In this document: positions 1 through 6,910 of the stretch, piece by piece
How the letters are laid out: every line of letters starts with the position of its first letter
How positions within the stretch are numbered: the stretch's first letter is position 1
NCBI GenBank assembly: GCA_903872255.1
Contig: CAIQJW010000077.1
Location: 1 to 10,270 of the forward strand
Source: an uncultured delta proteobacterium
GTDB lineage: Bacteria > Desulfobacterota > Syntrophorhabdia > Syntrophorhabdales > Syntrophorhabdaceae
Reading direction: 5' to 3'
DNA: 10,270 bases
Program-made: the position numbers and the translations under genes
The notes under the pieces: model-generated
The model's input: only the letters and a program-made list of their open reading frames with translations
What the model was told of the DNA's origin: nothing
The model's database searches: none

Positions 1-1
1 C

Positions 2-394
2 AAGGCCATGAAACAGGTCGCAGGCAGACTGAGGCTGGAAATGGCCCAGTACCGTGAAATGGCGGCTTTCGCCAAGTTCGGCAGTGACCTCGACAAGGCA
101 ACACAGGCATTGCTTGCCCGCGGTTCACGACTGACCGAGCTTTTTAAACAGGGTCAGTACGTTCCGATCCCTATCGAAAAACAGGTGGTTCTTCTTTATG
201 CAGCGGCGAATGGATACATCGATACATATCCGGAAAGCAGCTTGAAGAAATACGAGATAGAACTTATGCGCTTCATCGATTCCAAGCATGCAGACGTCTT
301 GAAGGACATCGGAGAGAAAAAGGCCATCGATGCATCGATCGAGGAAAAGCTTCAGAAAGCGCTCGGCGAATTCAGAGATACGTTTACCTACTAA
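2..394 (+). CDS. atpA: F1 ATP synthase alpha subunit, C-terminal fragment
   Basis: This is the last 130 codons of the alpha subunit of the F1 sector of F-type ATP synthase, the non-catalytic nucleotide-binding partner of beta in the alpha3beta3 hexamer on the cytoplasmic side of the membrane. The reading frame is open from base 2, so the gene starts upstream of the window. Visible family landmarks are the KQVAGRLRLEMAQYREM helix right at the edge, the following FAKFGSDLD segment (the C-terminal helical bundle region of alpha), and the VLLYAAANGYID block near the end. The Walker A/P-loop part lies outside the window. The stop codon at 392-394 is followed after 13 bases by atpG, in the usual atpA-G-D-C order. 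Identification is by family recognition and is secured by the three downstream subunit genes. Confidence 0.97.
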   Translation, partial: KAMKQVAGRLRLEMAQYREMAAFAKFGSDLDKATQALLARGSRLTELFKQGQYVPIPIEKQVVLLYAAANGYIDTYPESSLKKYEIELMRFIDSKHADVLKDIGEKKAIDASIEEKLQKALGEFRDTFTY

Positions 395-400
395 GGGGAG
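394..400 (+). promoter_or_regulatory. Ribosome binding site fixing the GTG start of atpG
   Basis: AGGGGAG overlaps the last base of the atpA stop codon and lies 7 bases before the GTG at 408. It supports GTG as the true start of atpG, because no in-frame ATG occurs near the conserved N-terminus. Confidence 0.7.
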
Positions 401-407
401 CTTTTAA

Positions 408-1268
408 GTGGCTACTTTAAGAGATATTAAAAGAAAGATAGGAAGTGTAAACAGCACGCAAACTATCACAAGGACCATGAAGATGGTTTCCGCGTCGAAA
501 CTCAGGCGCGCACAGACGGACCTTGAGAAGATCAGGGACTACGCTGTCAAGATGGGAGAGCTTACAGGCAGGGTTGTCATGAACATGCCCGAAGATGCCC
601 ATCCGCTCCTTGCCACACGCGAGGAGATAAAAAAAGTCCTTATCGTTTCGATCGGGTCGGACCGCGGTCTCTGCGGCGGCTTTAATACGAACGTCGCCCT
701 CGCTGCGGAAAACTTCGCGAGAATGAACCATCCGAACTATGAAAGGATCGCAATTTACATATTCGGCCGGAAGATCCGTGATTATCTCGGAAAGAGAAAA
801 ATGGATATCGTGAAAGACTGGACCGACGTCAAAAAAGTGGACCAGGACCTTGTGGATACCGTTGCGGCTGAGATCATTGAATTATACCTTTCGGGAGAAT
901 TTGACAAGGTTTATCTTTCATATACATCCTTTGTATCGGCCGTGAAACAGCGGGTTATCTTCGATGAGTTTATACCCATCAAGACTCCCGAGGAATCAGA
1001 ATATATTGATTATATCAGCGAACCGGCACGCACGGAAATTGTGGGTACCCTCATCCCGCGTTACATCAGCACCAAGATATATTATTCTCTGATCGAATCC
1101 CAGACATCAGAGCATGCCGCGCGGATGAGCGCTATGGAAAACGCAACGAGCAACTGCGGTGAAATGGTCAGGTACCTCACCCTTGTTTATAATAAGAGAC
1201 GTCAGGAAGGTATAACCAACGAAATGATGGATATCGTCGGTGGTGCCGAAGCATTACGAGGGAAATAA
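408..1268 (+). CDS. atpG: F1 ATP synthase gamma subunit
   Basis: The 286-residue gamma subunit is the central rotor shaft of F1; it couples rotation of the Fo c-ring to catalysis in the beta subunits. The N-terminal coiled-coil helix is plain (ATLRDIKRKIGSVNSTQTITRT followed by KMVSASKLRRAQ, about residues 2-36). The C-terminal helix carries the diagnostic block SEHAARMSAMENATSNC (about 235-251) and ends in NEMMDIVGGAEAL. The central Rossmann-like domain includes SIGSDRGLCGGFN (about 82-94), another gamma hallmark. Length matches bacterial gamma subunits, with no chloroplast-type regulatory insertion evident. The start is GTG, chosen because the ATLRDIK sequence begins there and an SD precedes it. 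The gene lies between atpA (13-base gap) and atpD (17-base gap). Confidence 0.97.
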   Translation: MATLRDIKRKIGSVNSTQTITRTMKMVSASKLRRAQTDLEKIRDYAVKMGELTGRVVMNMPEDAHPLLATREEIKKVLIVSIGSDRGLCGGFNTNVALAAENFARMNHPNYERIAIYIFGRKIRDYLGKRKMDIVKDWTDVKKVDQDLVDTVAAEIIELYLSGEFDKVYLSYTSFVSAVKQRVIFDEFIPIKTPEESEYIDYISEPARTEIVGTLIPRYISTKIYYSLIESQTSEHAARMSAMENATSNCGEMVRYLTLVYNKRRQEGITNEMMDIVGGAEALRGK

Positions 1269-1285
1269 TCTAAGGAGGAAGATAG

Positions 1286-2707
1286 ATGAGCAGCGTGGAG
1301 GTCAAAGGGAAGATAGTGCAGGTCATTGGAACGGTTGTAGACTTCAGGTTTCCACCTGATCAGCTTCCGCCGATTAATGGTGCGATCTATGTTACGAACA
1401 CATCAATTGACGATAAAAAGGAAAACCTTATCCTCGAGGTTGCGCAGCATATCGGCGACAATACAGTGCGGTGTATCGCAATGAATACGACGGATGGTCT
1501 CACCCGTGGCCAGGAAGCCACATACAAAGGCAATCAGATACAGATCCCGGTTGGAAAGGAAATTCTCGGCAGGGTGCTCAATGTTGTCGGCCTACCCGTC
1601 GATAATATGGGCGATGTCAAGACCGCCATGATGTACCCGATCCACCGTCCGGCACCGTCTCTTGTGGAGCAGAACACAAAGATCGAGCTTCTTGAGACCG
1701 GTGTTAAGGTTATCGATCTTCTGGAACCGTATCCGAAGGGCGGTAAGGTTGGCCTGTTTGGCGGCGCCGGTGTCGGCAAGACGGTTGTTATCATGGAGAT
1801 GATCCATAACATCGCTATGCACCACGGCGGCATTTCAGTGTTCGGCGGTGTCGGTGAGCGTACAAGGGAAGGAAACGACCTTTGGCTTGAAATGAAAGGC
1901 TCCGGCGTTCTCGACAAATGTGCCCTGATATACGGTCAGATGACAGAGGTTCCCGGCGCGCGTGCAAGGATCGGGCTCACAGCCTTGACCGCCGCAGAAT
2001 ACTTCAGGGATGAGGAAGGCCAGGACGTGCTCCTCTTCATCGACAATATCTTCCGTTTCACCCAGGCAAACTCGGAAGTTTCGGCGCAGCTCGGCCGTAT
2101 GCCGTCCGCTGTCGGTTATCAGCCGACCCTTGCAACCGACCTTGGTGAACTCGAAGAACGTATTACGTCTACTCTCAAGGGTTCCATCACCTCAGTCCAG
2201 GCCATCTACGTGCCTGCTGACGACTTGACAGACCCCGCGCCGGCGACGACATTTGCTCACCTCGATGCGACGACGGTTCTTTCGCGCCAGATATCGGAAC
2301 TTGGTATCTATCCGGCCGTCGACCCGCTCGACTCTACAAGCCGTATTCTCGACCCGCATGTCGTCGGCGAGGAACATTATCAGGTCGCCCGTGATGTACA
2401 GTCGGTGCTTCAGAAATATAAAGAACTCCAGGACATCATCGCCATTCTGGGTATGGACGAGCTTTCCGAAGATGACAAGCTGACAGTTGCCCGGGCAAGG
2501 AAGATCCAGAGATTCCTTTCTCAGCCGTTCTTCGTTGCAGAGGTATTCACCGGACAGCAGGGCCGGTATGTCGCCCTGAAAGACACGATCAAGGGATTCA
2601 AGGAAATCGTCGAAGGCAAACACGACGATATACCCGAACAGGCGTTCTTCATGGTCGGCACGATCGAAGAGGCCGTTGAAAAAGCAAAACAATTCATGGG
2701 AGAATAA
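1286..2707 (+). CDS. atpD: F1 ATP synthase beta subunit (catalytic)
   Basis: The 473-residue catalytic subunit of F1 makes or hydrolyses ATP at its interface with alpha. The Walker A P-loop GGAGVGKT is at residues 159-166, the catalytic glutamate is E191 in GGVGERTREGND, and the Walker B strand LLFID ends at D253. The block NSEVSAQLGRMPSAVGYQP and the ATPase signature PAVDPLDSTS are intact. The C-terminal lever reads DELSEDD, a conservative variant of the DELSEED loop that contacts gamma. The N-terminal beta-barrel starts at KGKIVQVIGTVVDFRF. Length is normal and no lesion is visible. A strong SD, AAGGAGG (about 1272-1278), lies 7 bases before the ATG. The beta subunit alone does not show whether the coupling ion is H+ or Na+; that is read from the c subunit, which is not here. 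Confidence 0.98.
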   Translation: MSSVEVKGKIVQVIGTVVDFRFPPDQLPPINGAIYVTNTSIDDKKENLILEVAQHIGDNTVRCIAMNTTDGLTRGQEATYKGNQIQIPVGKEILGRVLNVVGLPVDNMGDVKTAMMYPIHRPAPSLVEQNTKIELLETGVKVIDLLEPYPKGGKVGLFGGAGVGKTVVIMEMIHNIAMHHGGISVFGGVGERTREGNDLWLEMKGSGVLDKCALIYGQMTEVPGARARIGLTALTAAEYFRDEEGQDVLLFIDNIFRFTQANSEVSAQLGRMPSAVGYQPTLATDLGELEERITSTLKGSITSVQAIYVPADDLTDPAPATTFAHLDATTVLSRQISELGIYPAVDPLDSTSRILDPHVVGEEHYQVARDVQSVLQKYKELQDIIAILGMDELSEDDKLTVARARKIQRFLSQPFFVAEVFTGQQGRYVALKDTIKGFKEIVEGKHDDIPEQAFFMVGTIEEAVEKAKQFMGE

Positions 2708-2715
2708 TATAAGAT

Positions 2716-3117
2716 ATGCTCAGTCTTGAGATAATTACCCCTGAGAAGACAGTTGTCAAAGACGAAGTCGATGTGGTAGAGGCCACAGGGGCAGAAGGCG
2801 AATTCGGGATCATGCCCGGACATACACAGTTTCTCACTACCCTTAAGATAGGCGAAATACGTTATAGAAAGGGTAACGAGACTGTATATCTGTCATCGAG
2901 CGGCGGATTCGCCGAGGTTGTCGACGATAAGGTAACCTTACTTGTGGATACAGCTGAACGGTCCAAGGAAATTGATGTCGATCGAGCGAAAAGAGCGATG
3001 GAGAGAGCGGAAGCTGAGCTGAAGTCATTGTCCTATGATCAGAATGAATACCGGATGATGGAAATGGCACTGCTTCGGGCCGTTGCCCGCATTGGCGTAG
3101 CGTCTAAGAAAATATAA
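2716..3117 (+). CDS. atpC: F1 ATP synthase epsilon subunit
   Basis: The 133-residue epsilon subunit is part of the rotor foot, contacts gamma and the c-ring, and can inhibit ATP hydrolysis. The N-terminal beta-sandwich (about residues 1-84) begins LSLEIITPEKTVVKDEVDVV and contains GEFGIMPGHTQFLTTLKIG, the family's best conserved stretch. It is followed by a two-helix C-terminal domain (about 88-133, rich in A, E and R). The full two-domain length means the inhibitory helical hairpin is retained. The gene sits 8 bases after atpD. No good SD is close to the ATG: GGGAGA at 2698-2703, inside the end of atpD, is 12 bases away, so translation may depend on coupling to atpD. The stop codon overlaps the next start (TAATG). 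Confidence 0.96.
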   Translation: MLSLEIITPEKTVVKDEVDVVEATGAEGEFGIMPGHTQFLTTLKIGEIRYRKGNETVYLSSSGGFAEVVDDKVTLLVDTAERSKEIDVDRAKRAMERAEAELKSLSYDQNEYRMMEMALLRAVARIGVASKKI

Positions 3118-3815
3118 TGTTTTTCACCATCGACGAAGGGCTATTCGGCCTTTTTCCTGCGTTGCAGGTCGGTGTGCTTGTATGCGAGATTGATAATATC
3201 AGGTACGGAGAAGATGGGCTTGAGGACGTCGTAGACGATCTGATGGTTCATTTTTCTTTTGAAAGGCCGCAAGATCACCCGAACATAAAAGCCTGGCGCG
3301 AAGCATATAAAAAAATGGGGATCTCTATATCGAAGTACCAGAGCTCCCTCGAGTCTCTTCTCAGGCGGGCGCTGAAAGGGGGGCCCTTCCCCCGTTACAA
3401 CCCGATCGTAGACCTTTGCAACGGCTTATCCCTGAAATATCTTGTTCCTATCGGCGGCCATGCGATCAATGGGGTCGATGGCGATATTCGGCTGACTTTT
3501 GCCGATGGGACGGAAACCTTTATACCCATGGATATGGGAGAACAGGAGACCGTAGAAAAGGGTGAAGTGATCTACAAAGATGACAGGGAAGCCCTGACGA
3601 GGCGATGGTTATGGAAGCATGCGAACAAAGACAGGATCGAGAGCGAGACCACGCGTGTTATGTTGACTGTCCACGCCATGTCGGGCCTGCCGTCCTGGCT
3701 TTGCGAGCAGGTGGTCAAGGACCTGGCAGAGAGTGTCCTCGTCAATGAATACGGAAGGATCATCCATCGGGATATACTCACAGCATCGAAGCGGGAGACG
3801 GAATTTGCGGTCTAA
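3117..3815 (+). CDS. Stand-alone B3/B4 (PheRS beta-type tRNA-binding) domain protein
   Basis: This 232-residue protein resembles the B3/B4 domain that in phenylalanyl-tRNA synthetase beta forms the editing site for mischarged tRNA; here it stands alone. Features that match small B3/B4 proteins are WREAYKKMGISISKYQSSLE (about residues 60-79), LLRRALKGG then NPIVDLCNGLSLKYLVPIGG (about 81-114), the GDIRLTFADGTETFIP strands (about 122-137), and the WLWKHANKDRIESETTRVML segment (about 164-183). There is no signal peptide, membrane segment or other synthetase module. The ATG overlaps the atpC stop by one base (TAATG), implying translational coupling. The function of such free-standing proteins is not settled: trans-editing of mischarged tRNA is a reasonable hypothesis from the fold, but nothing here shows the substrate. 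Family assignment is fairly sure; role is open. Confidence 0.8.
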   Translation: MFFTIDEGLFGLFPALQVGVLVCEIDNIRYGEDGLEDVVDDLMVHFSFERPQDHPNIKAWREAYKKMGISISKYQSSLESLLRRALKGGPFPRYNPIVDLCNGLSLKYLVPIGGHAINGVDGDIRLTFADGTETFIPMDMGEQETVEKGEVIYKDDREALTRRWLWKHANKDRIESETTRVMLTVHAMSGLPSWLCEQVVKDLAESVLVNEYGRIIHRDILTASKRETEFAV

Positions 3816-3847
3816 CGCGCCCGTATAAGCTTAAGGAGGTTGATCGT

Positions 3848-4501
3848 ATGGACCTACTCGAAGCAATAAAAACCAGAAAAAGCATCCGGGCATTCAAAGC
3901 TGACCCGGTCAGCAAAGAACAGATAGAAGAGATGCTCAGGCTGGTCGTCCGTGCTCCTTCGGCCATCAACCTGCAGCCCTGGGAGTTCTATGTTGTCATG
4001 GGGGACGAAAAGGCCCGCTTAAGCCGCCGGTTGGTAAAGCTCTACCGGGAGAAGCAGATATCCTGCAGTCCCGGCAATATCAAGCCTCTTTCAGCCGAAT
4101 TCAACAAGAGAGGGGCTGAATCGTTTATATTGATGAATCCCTATCTCGAAAAGATGGGGATGGACTTCAACTGTTTTGTGAATGAGGGAAGCTGCAATTT
4201 CTATGGCGCCCCTACAGCGGTTATTATGTGCCTGGACAATGCATTTTCAGAGGCGCGTCTCGTTGATATCGGTATCGCGCTCGGATATTTTGTCCTGATA
4301 GCGCACAATTTAGGTCTATCGACATGTCCCATCGGCCTTATCAATGCGTATGAAGATGATATAAAAGAGATACTCAATATCCCCGACAACAAAGACGTCG
4401 TCATCGGCCTCGCCCTGGGCTATCGGGATGACTCAAGCCCCATCAACGAATTCACCTCGCCGAGGGACAGTGTGGATAATTTTATACATTGGATAGATTA
4501 G
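3848..4501 (+). CDS. Nitroreductase-family FMN-dependent oxidoreductase
   Basis: This 217-residue cytoplasmic flavoprotein belongs to the nitroreductase family (FMN-binding homodimers that use NAD(P)H to reduce varied substrates). The N-terminal MDLLEAIKTRKSIRAF contains the R-x-S-x-R FMN-phosphate binding pattern (R10, S12, R14). APSAINLQPWEF at 36-47 is the second signature, and the C-terminal part has the usual GLALGYRDD segment (about 192-200). The stretch at about 58-115 is longer and less conserved, as expected for the variable insertion that shapes substrate choice. A strong SD, TAAGGAGGT (3832-3840), lies 7 bases before the ATG. The gene follows the B3/B4 gene by 32 bases and is probably in the same transcript. 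Its natural substrate cannot be read from the sequence. Downstream it meets a convergent tRNA gene 13 bases from its stop. Confidence 0.88.
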   Translation: MDLLEAIKTRKSIRAFKADPVSKEQIEEMLRLVVRAPSAINLQPWEFYVVMGDEKARLSRRLVKLYREKQISCSPGNIKPLSAEFNKRGAESFILMNPYLEKMGMDFNCFVNEGSCNFYGAPTAVIMCLDNAFSEARLVDIGIALGYFVLIAHNLGLSTCPIGLINAYEDDIKEILNIPDNKDVVIGLALGYRDDSSPINEFTSPRDSVDNFIHWID

Positions 4502-4514
4502 GGACGATTCTTCA

Positions 4515-4593
4515 TGGTCGGGGCGACTGGATTCGAACCAGCGACTTCTTGCTCCCAAAGCAAGCGCGCTAAACCATGCTGCGCCACGCCCCG
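4515..4593 (-). tRNA. tRNA-Pro (anticodon UGG)
   Basis: A full cloverleaf reads on the - strand, 79 bases including an encoded CCA. The acceptor stem is CGGGGCG/CGCCCCG (4587-4593 with 4519-4525), the discriminator is A (4518) and CCA is at 4515-4517. The D arm is GCGC/GCGC with an 11-base loop holding GG. The anticodon stem CUUGC/GCAAG closes the loop UUUGGGA, giving anticodon UGG (4555-4557) with G37 as usual for proline tRNAs. The T loop is UUCGAAU. By wobble it should read CCA and CCG and, when modified, the other proline codons. It faces the nitroreductase gene tail to tail, and no obvious terminator separates them. Confidence 0.97.
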
Positions 4594-4603
4594 AACAGTC
4601 TCC

Positions 4604-4632
4604 AGCATATCATAGAAAACCCTGCAATTCAA
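4604..4632 (-). promoter_or_regulatory. Putative sigma70-type promoter of the tRNA-Pro gene
   Basis: Read on the - strand, TTGAAT (4627-4632) and TATGCT (4604-4609) are separated by 17 bases, with the -10 box ending 10 bases before the mature tRNA 5' end. That leaves only a few bases of 5' leader, as is normal for tRNA genes. Both boxes match the consensus at four of six positions or better. Predicted by eye only. Confidence 0.5.
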
Positions 4633-4667
4633 TAACTACACCCGGTTGGCGTGGCGGGATAAGGACG

Positions 4668-4697
4668 TTGACTTTTAAGGCTTCTTTGGCTCACAAT
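4668..4697 (+). promoter_or_regulatory. Possible promoter of the ahbC-hemB-ahbD operon
   Basis: TTGACT (4668-4673) is followed after 18 bases by CACAAT (4692-4697). The -35 is good (five of six) and the -10 only fair (four of six). If real, transcription would start about at the ahbC ATG (4706), giving a leaderless or nearly leaderless mRNA. The only SD-like bases before that ATG are AGG at 4701-4703, too close to be strong. A promoter further upstream, overlapping the tRNA promoter region, is also possible. Confidence 0.3.
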
Positions 4698-4705
4698 AGT
4701 AGGTC

Positions 4706-5887
4706 ATGATCGGAATATCAAAACTGTATTGCGGCGCCGTTGAGGCGTCCGACCCGTTGCGGTACGGCAGGGAGTCTTCGCGGCTTCCCTCGCACCTTCT
4801 CCAGTTCTCGCACGACAAGAAACCTGTTGTCGTGTGGAACATGACAAAACGGTGTAACCTTCACTGTGTTCATTGCTATGCCTTTGCTGAGGGCGAACAT
4901 TACAAGGGCGACGAACTGTCGACGGATGAGGGCAGGGCGCTCATCGACGACCTGGCATCCTTCGGATCTCCGGTCATCCTGTTTTCAGGAGGCGAACCTG
5001 TTTTACGGGAGGACCTGCCCGACCTTATCGATTATGCCGTAAAAAAGGGTTTAAGGGCAGTTATCTCGACGAACGGGACTCTCATAACACCGGAAAAAGC
5101 ACGGATCTTTGCACGGCATAACCTGTCGTACATCGGGGTAAGCCTTGACGGGTTGAGCGAGATCAATGATGCATTCCGGGGGGTCCGCGGAGCATTTGCG
5201 AAAGCGATCGAAGGGATCCGGAACGCGCGCGACGCGGGGATCAAGGTGGGCCTGCGTTTTACCATCAATAAGAGAAACGTCGAAGAGATACCGAAGATCT
5301 TTGACCTCCTCGAAAGGGAGAATGTCCAGCGCATCTGCTTCTATCATCTCGTTTATGCGGGCAGGGGCTCGAAGCTCATTGAAGAAGACCTCTCGCACGA
5401 GGAAAGCCGCCGGGCAGTGAACCTGATCATGGACAGGACGAAGTCCCTTTTCGACAGGGGCTTCTCCCCGGAGGTCCTGACCGTGGATAATCACGCTGAC
5501 GGGCCGTTCATCTATCTCAGGCTTCTGAAAGAAGATCCCCGGAGGGCCGCCGAGGTGCTTGAGCTTCTCAAAATGAATGAAGGCAACTCTTCCGGTATCG
5601 GCATTGCCTGCATCGATGAAAGAGGCAACGTCCATGCCGATCAGTTCTGGCGCCATTTAAGCTTTGGCAATGTTCGTGAGCGCCGCTTCAGTGCGATCTG
5701 GACGGACCTTTCGAACCCGGTCATGGCGAAACTCAAAGCAAAAGGGAAACACGTGCACGGACGGTGTGCCGCATGCAGATGGCTTGATGTCTGCGCCGGT
5801 AATTTCCGCGTTCGCGCCGAAGCGGCGACGGGCGACCTCTGGGCCCACGACCCGCAGTGTTACCTGACCGATGCTGAAATAGCGTGA
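4706..5887 (+). CDS. ahbC: Radical SAM 12,18-didecarboxysiroheme deacetylase
   Basis: This 393-residue protein is the third enzyme of the siroheme-dependent heme pathway: it removes the two acetate side chains of 12,18-didecarboxysiroheme, leaving methyl groups and giving Fe-coproporphyrin III. The opening MIGISKLYCG and the stretch LPSHLLQFSHDKKPVVVWNM are characteristic of AhbC. The radical SAM cluster motif CNLHCVHC supplies C50, C54 and C57, and SGGEP at 94-98 is the SAM-contacting motif. A C-terminal SPASM/twitch-like region provides further cysteines (C302, then C354, C357, C363 and C385) for an auxiliary Fe-S cluster. The start is fixed by the conserved N-terminus, although the SD is poor. 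Linkage to hemB and ahbD strongly supports the assignment over NirJ-type heme d1 enzymes or peptide-modifying radical SAM proteins. Confidence 0.9.
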   Translation: MIGISKLYCGAVEASDPLRYGRESSRLPSHLLQFSHDKKPVVVWNMTKRCNLHCVHCYAFAEGEHYKGDELSTDEGRALIDDLASFGSPVILFSGGEPVLREDLPDLIDYAVKKGLRAVISTNGTLITPEKARIFARHNLSYIGVSLDGLSEINDAFRGVRGAFAKAIEGIRNARDAGIKVGLRFTINKRNVEEIPKIFDLLERENVQRICFYHLVYAGRGSKLIEEDLSHEESRRAVNLIMDRTKSLFDRGFSPEVLTVDNHADGPFIYLRLLKEDPRRAAEVLELLKMNEGNSSGIGIACIDERGNVHADQFWRHLSFGNVRERRFSAIWTDLSNPVMAKLKAKGKHVHGRCAACRWLDVCAGNFRVRAEAATGDLWAHDPQCYLTDAEIA

Positions 5888-5911
5888 AGACGGACCGGTC
5901 GTATGTCGTTT

Positions 5912-5918
5912 AAGGAGG
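5912..5918 (+). promoter_or_regulatory. Ribosome binding site deciding the hemB start
   Basis: AAGGAGG lies 5 bases before the ATG at 5924. A longer frame from ATG 5903 would read through this SD and add seven residues (MSFKEAP) not expected in the family, so the downstream ATG is preferred. Confidence 0.8.
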
Positions 5919-5923
5919 CTCCC

Positions 5924-6910
5924 ATGTATTATTCCACCCATCGTCCAAGAAGGCTCAGGAAAAACGAACACTTCAGGAGCATGGTACGTGAGACCGCAAT
6001 TTCGCCGGATTCGCTTATTTACCCCGTGTTTGTAAAAGAAATGAGCGAGCGCGAAGTGCCTGTCGAATCAATGCCGGGCATCAGCCAATTCTCTCCGGAG
6101 GGCATCCTGGGAGAGGTTGAGGGCATCCTTAACGCCGGGGTGCGGGCCATCCTGGTGTTCGGAATACCTGAAGAAAAGGATGAAACAGGAAGCGGGGCCT
6201 ACGATAAGAACGGGATCGTCCAGCGGGTGGTAAGAGGCATCAAAAGCCGTTTCGGGAACGATATACTTGTTGTCACCGACGTGTGCATGTGTGAATACAC
6301 AAGCCACGGGCATTGCGGAATCGTAAAAGATGGATATGTCGATAATGACGAATCGGTCAAGCTGCTCGCCCGGAGCGCCCTGTCGCATGTTCTGGCGGGA
6401 GCCGACATGGTTGCCCCGTCCGACATGATGGACGGCAGGATCCACGCCGTCAGGGAGATCCTTGACCTGCACGGGGACTATAACGTCCCGATCATGGCGT
6501 ATTCGGCCAAGTATGCATCGTGCCTCTACGGGCCCTTTCGGGACGCGGCAGAATCAGCCCCGCAGTTCGGCGACCGCAAATCCTACCAGATGGACCCGTC
6601 AAACGCGCGCGAAGCAATAAGGGAGATCGAGCTCGATATCGAGGAAGGCGCCGACATAATCATGGTTAAACCGGCATTGTTCTATCTTGATATTCTCAAG
6701 GCCGCGAGAGAGCGGTTCGATGTGCCGCTCGCGGCATACAGTGTAAGTGGTGAATATGCCATGATAAAGCTCGCCGCAGAGAAAGGCTGGCTGGATTATA
6801 AGAGGGCGGTCCTTGAATCGACAACGAGCATCCGGCGTGCGGGCGCCGATATCATCATCACATATTTTGCGAAAGAACTGTGCACATGGGCGAAAGAACA
6901 TACCCTTTAA
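5924..6910 (+). CDS. hemB: Porphobilinogen synthase (delta-aminolevulinate dehydratase)
   Basis: The 328-residue enzyme condenses two molecules of 5-aminolevulinate to porphobilinogen, the first pyrrole of all tetrapyrroles, in the cytoplasm. The two active-site lysines are visible: K196 in MAYSAKYAS and K249 in MVKPALFYLD, the latter being the Schiff-base lysine of the family. The metal site reads DVCMCEYTSHGHCG with C121, C123 and C131, the three-cysteine form typical of zinc-dependent enzymes rather than the aspartate-rich magnesium form. Other landmarks are RPRRLRKN near the N-terminus, FGDRKSYQMDP (216-225) and SVSGEYAM (273-280). Length is normal. It follows ahbC by 36 bases and overlaps the start of ahbD, placing precursor supply and the last heme steps in one operon. 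Confidence 0.97.
   Translation: MYYSTHRPRRLRKNEHFRSMVRETAISPDSLIYPVFVKEMSEREVPVESMPGISQFSPEGILGEVEGILNAGVRAILVFGIPEEKDETGSGAYDKNGIVQRVVRGIKSRFGNDILVVTDVCMCEYTSHGHCGIVKDGYVDNDESVKLLARSALSHVLAGADMVAPSDMMDGRIHAVREILDLHGDYNVPIMAYSAKYASCLYGPFRDAAESAPQFGDRKSYQMDPSNAREAIREIELDIEEGADIIMVKPALFYLDILKAARERFDVPLAAYSVSGEYAMIKLAAEKGWLDYKRAVLESTTSIRRAGADIIITYFAKELCTWAKEHTL

Noticed and set aside
2192..2692. A 166-codon open frame on the - strand opposite atpD
   Set aside because: It is the complement of highly conserved beta-subunit coding sequence and has no family resemblance.
4515..4593. tRNA-Pro gene as an integration site for a mobile element
   Set aside because: No integrase, no partial tRNA duplicate and no foreign gene block is present on either side; the flanks are housekeeping genes.
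5051..5656. A 201-codon open frame on the - strand inside ahbC
   Set aside because: It lies entirely opposite a well-conserved radical SAM gene, has no recognisable motifs, and is the kind of antisense frame expected in this base composition.
5903..5923. Upstream ATG giving hemB seven extra residues
   Set aside because: The strong AAGGAGG site at 5912-5918 lies between this ATG and the ATG at 5924, and the extra residues are not family-like.
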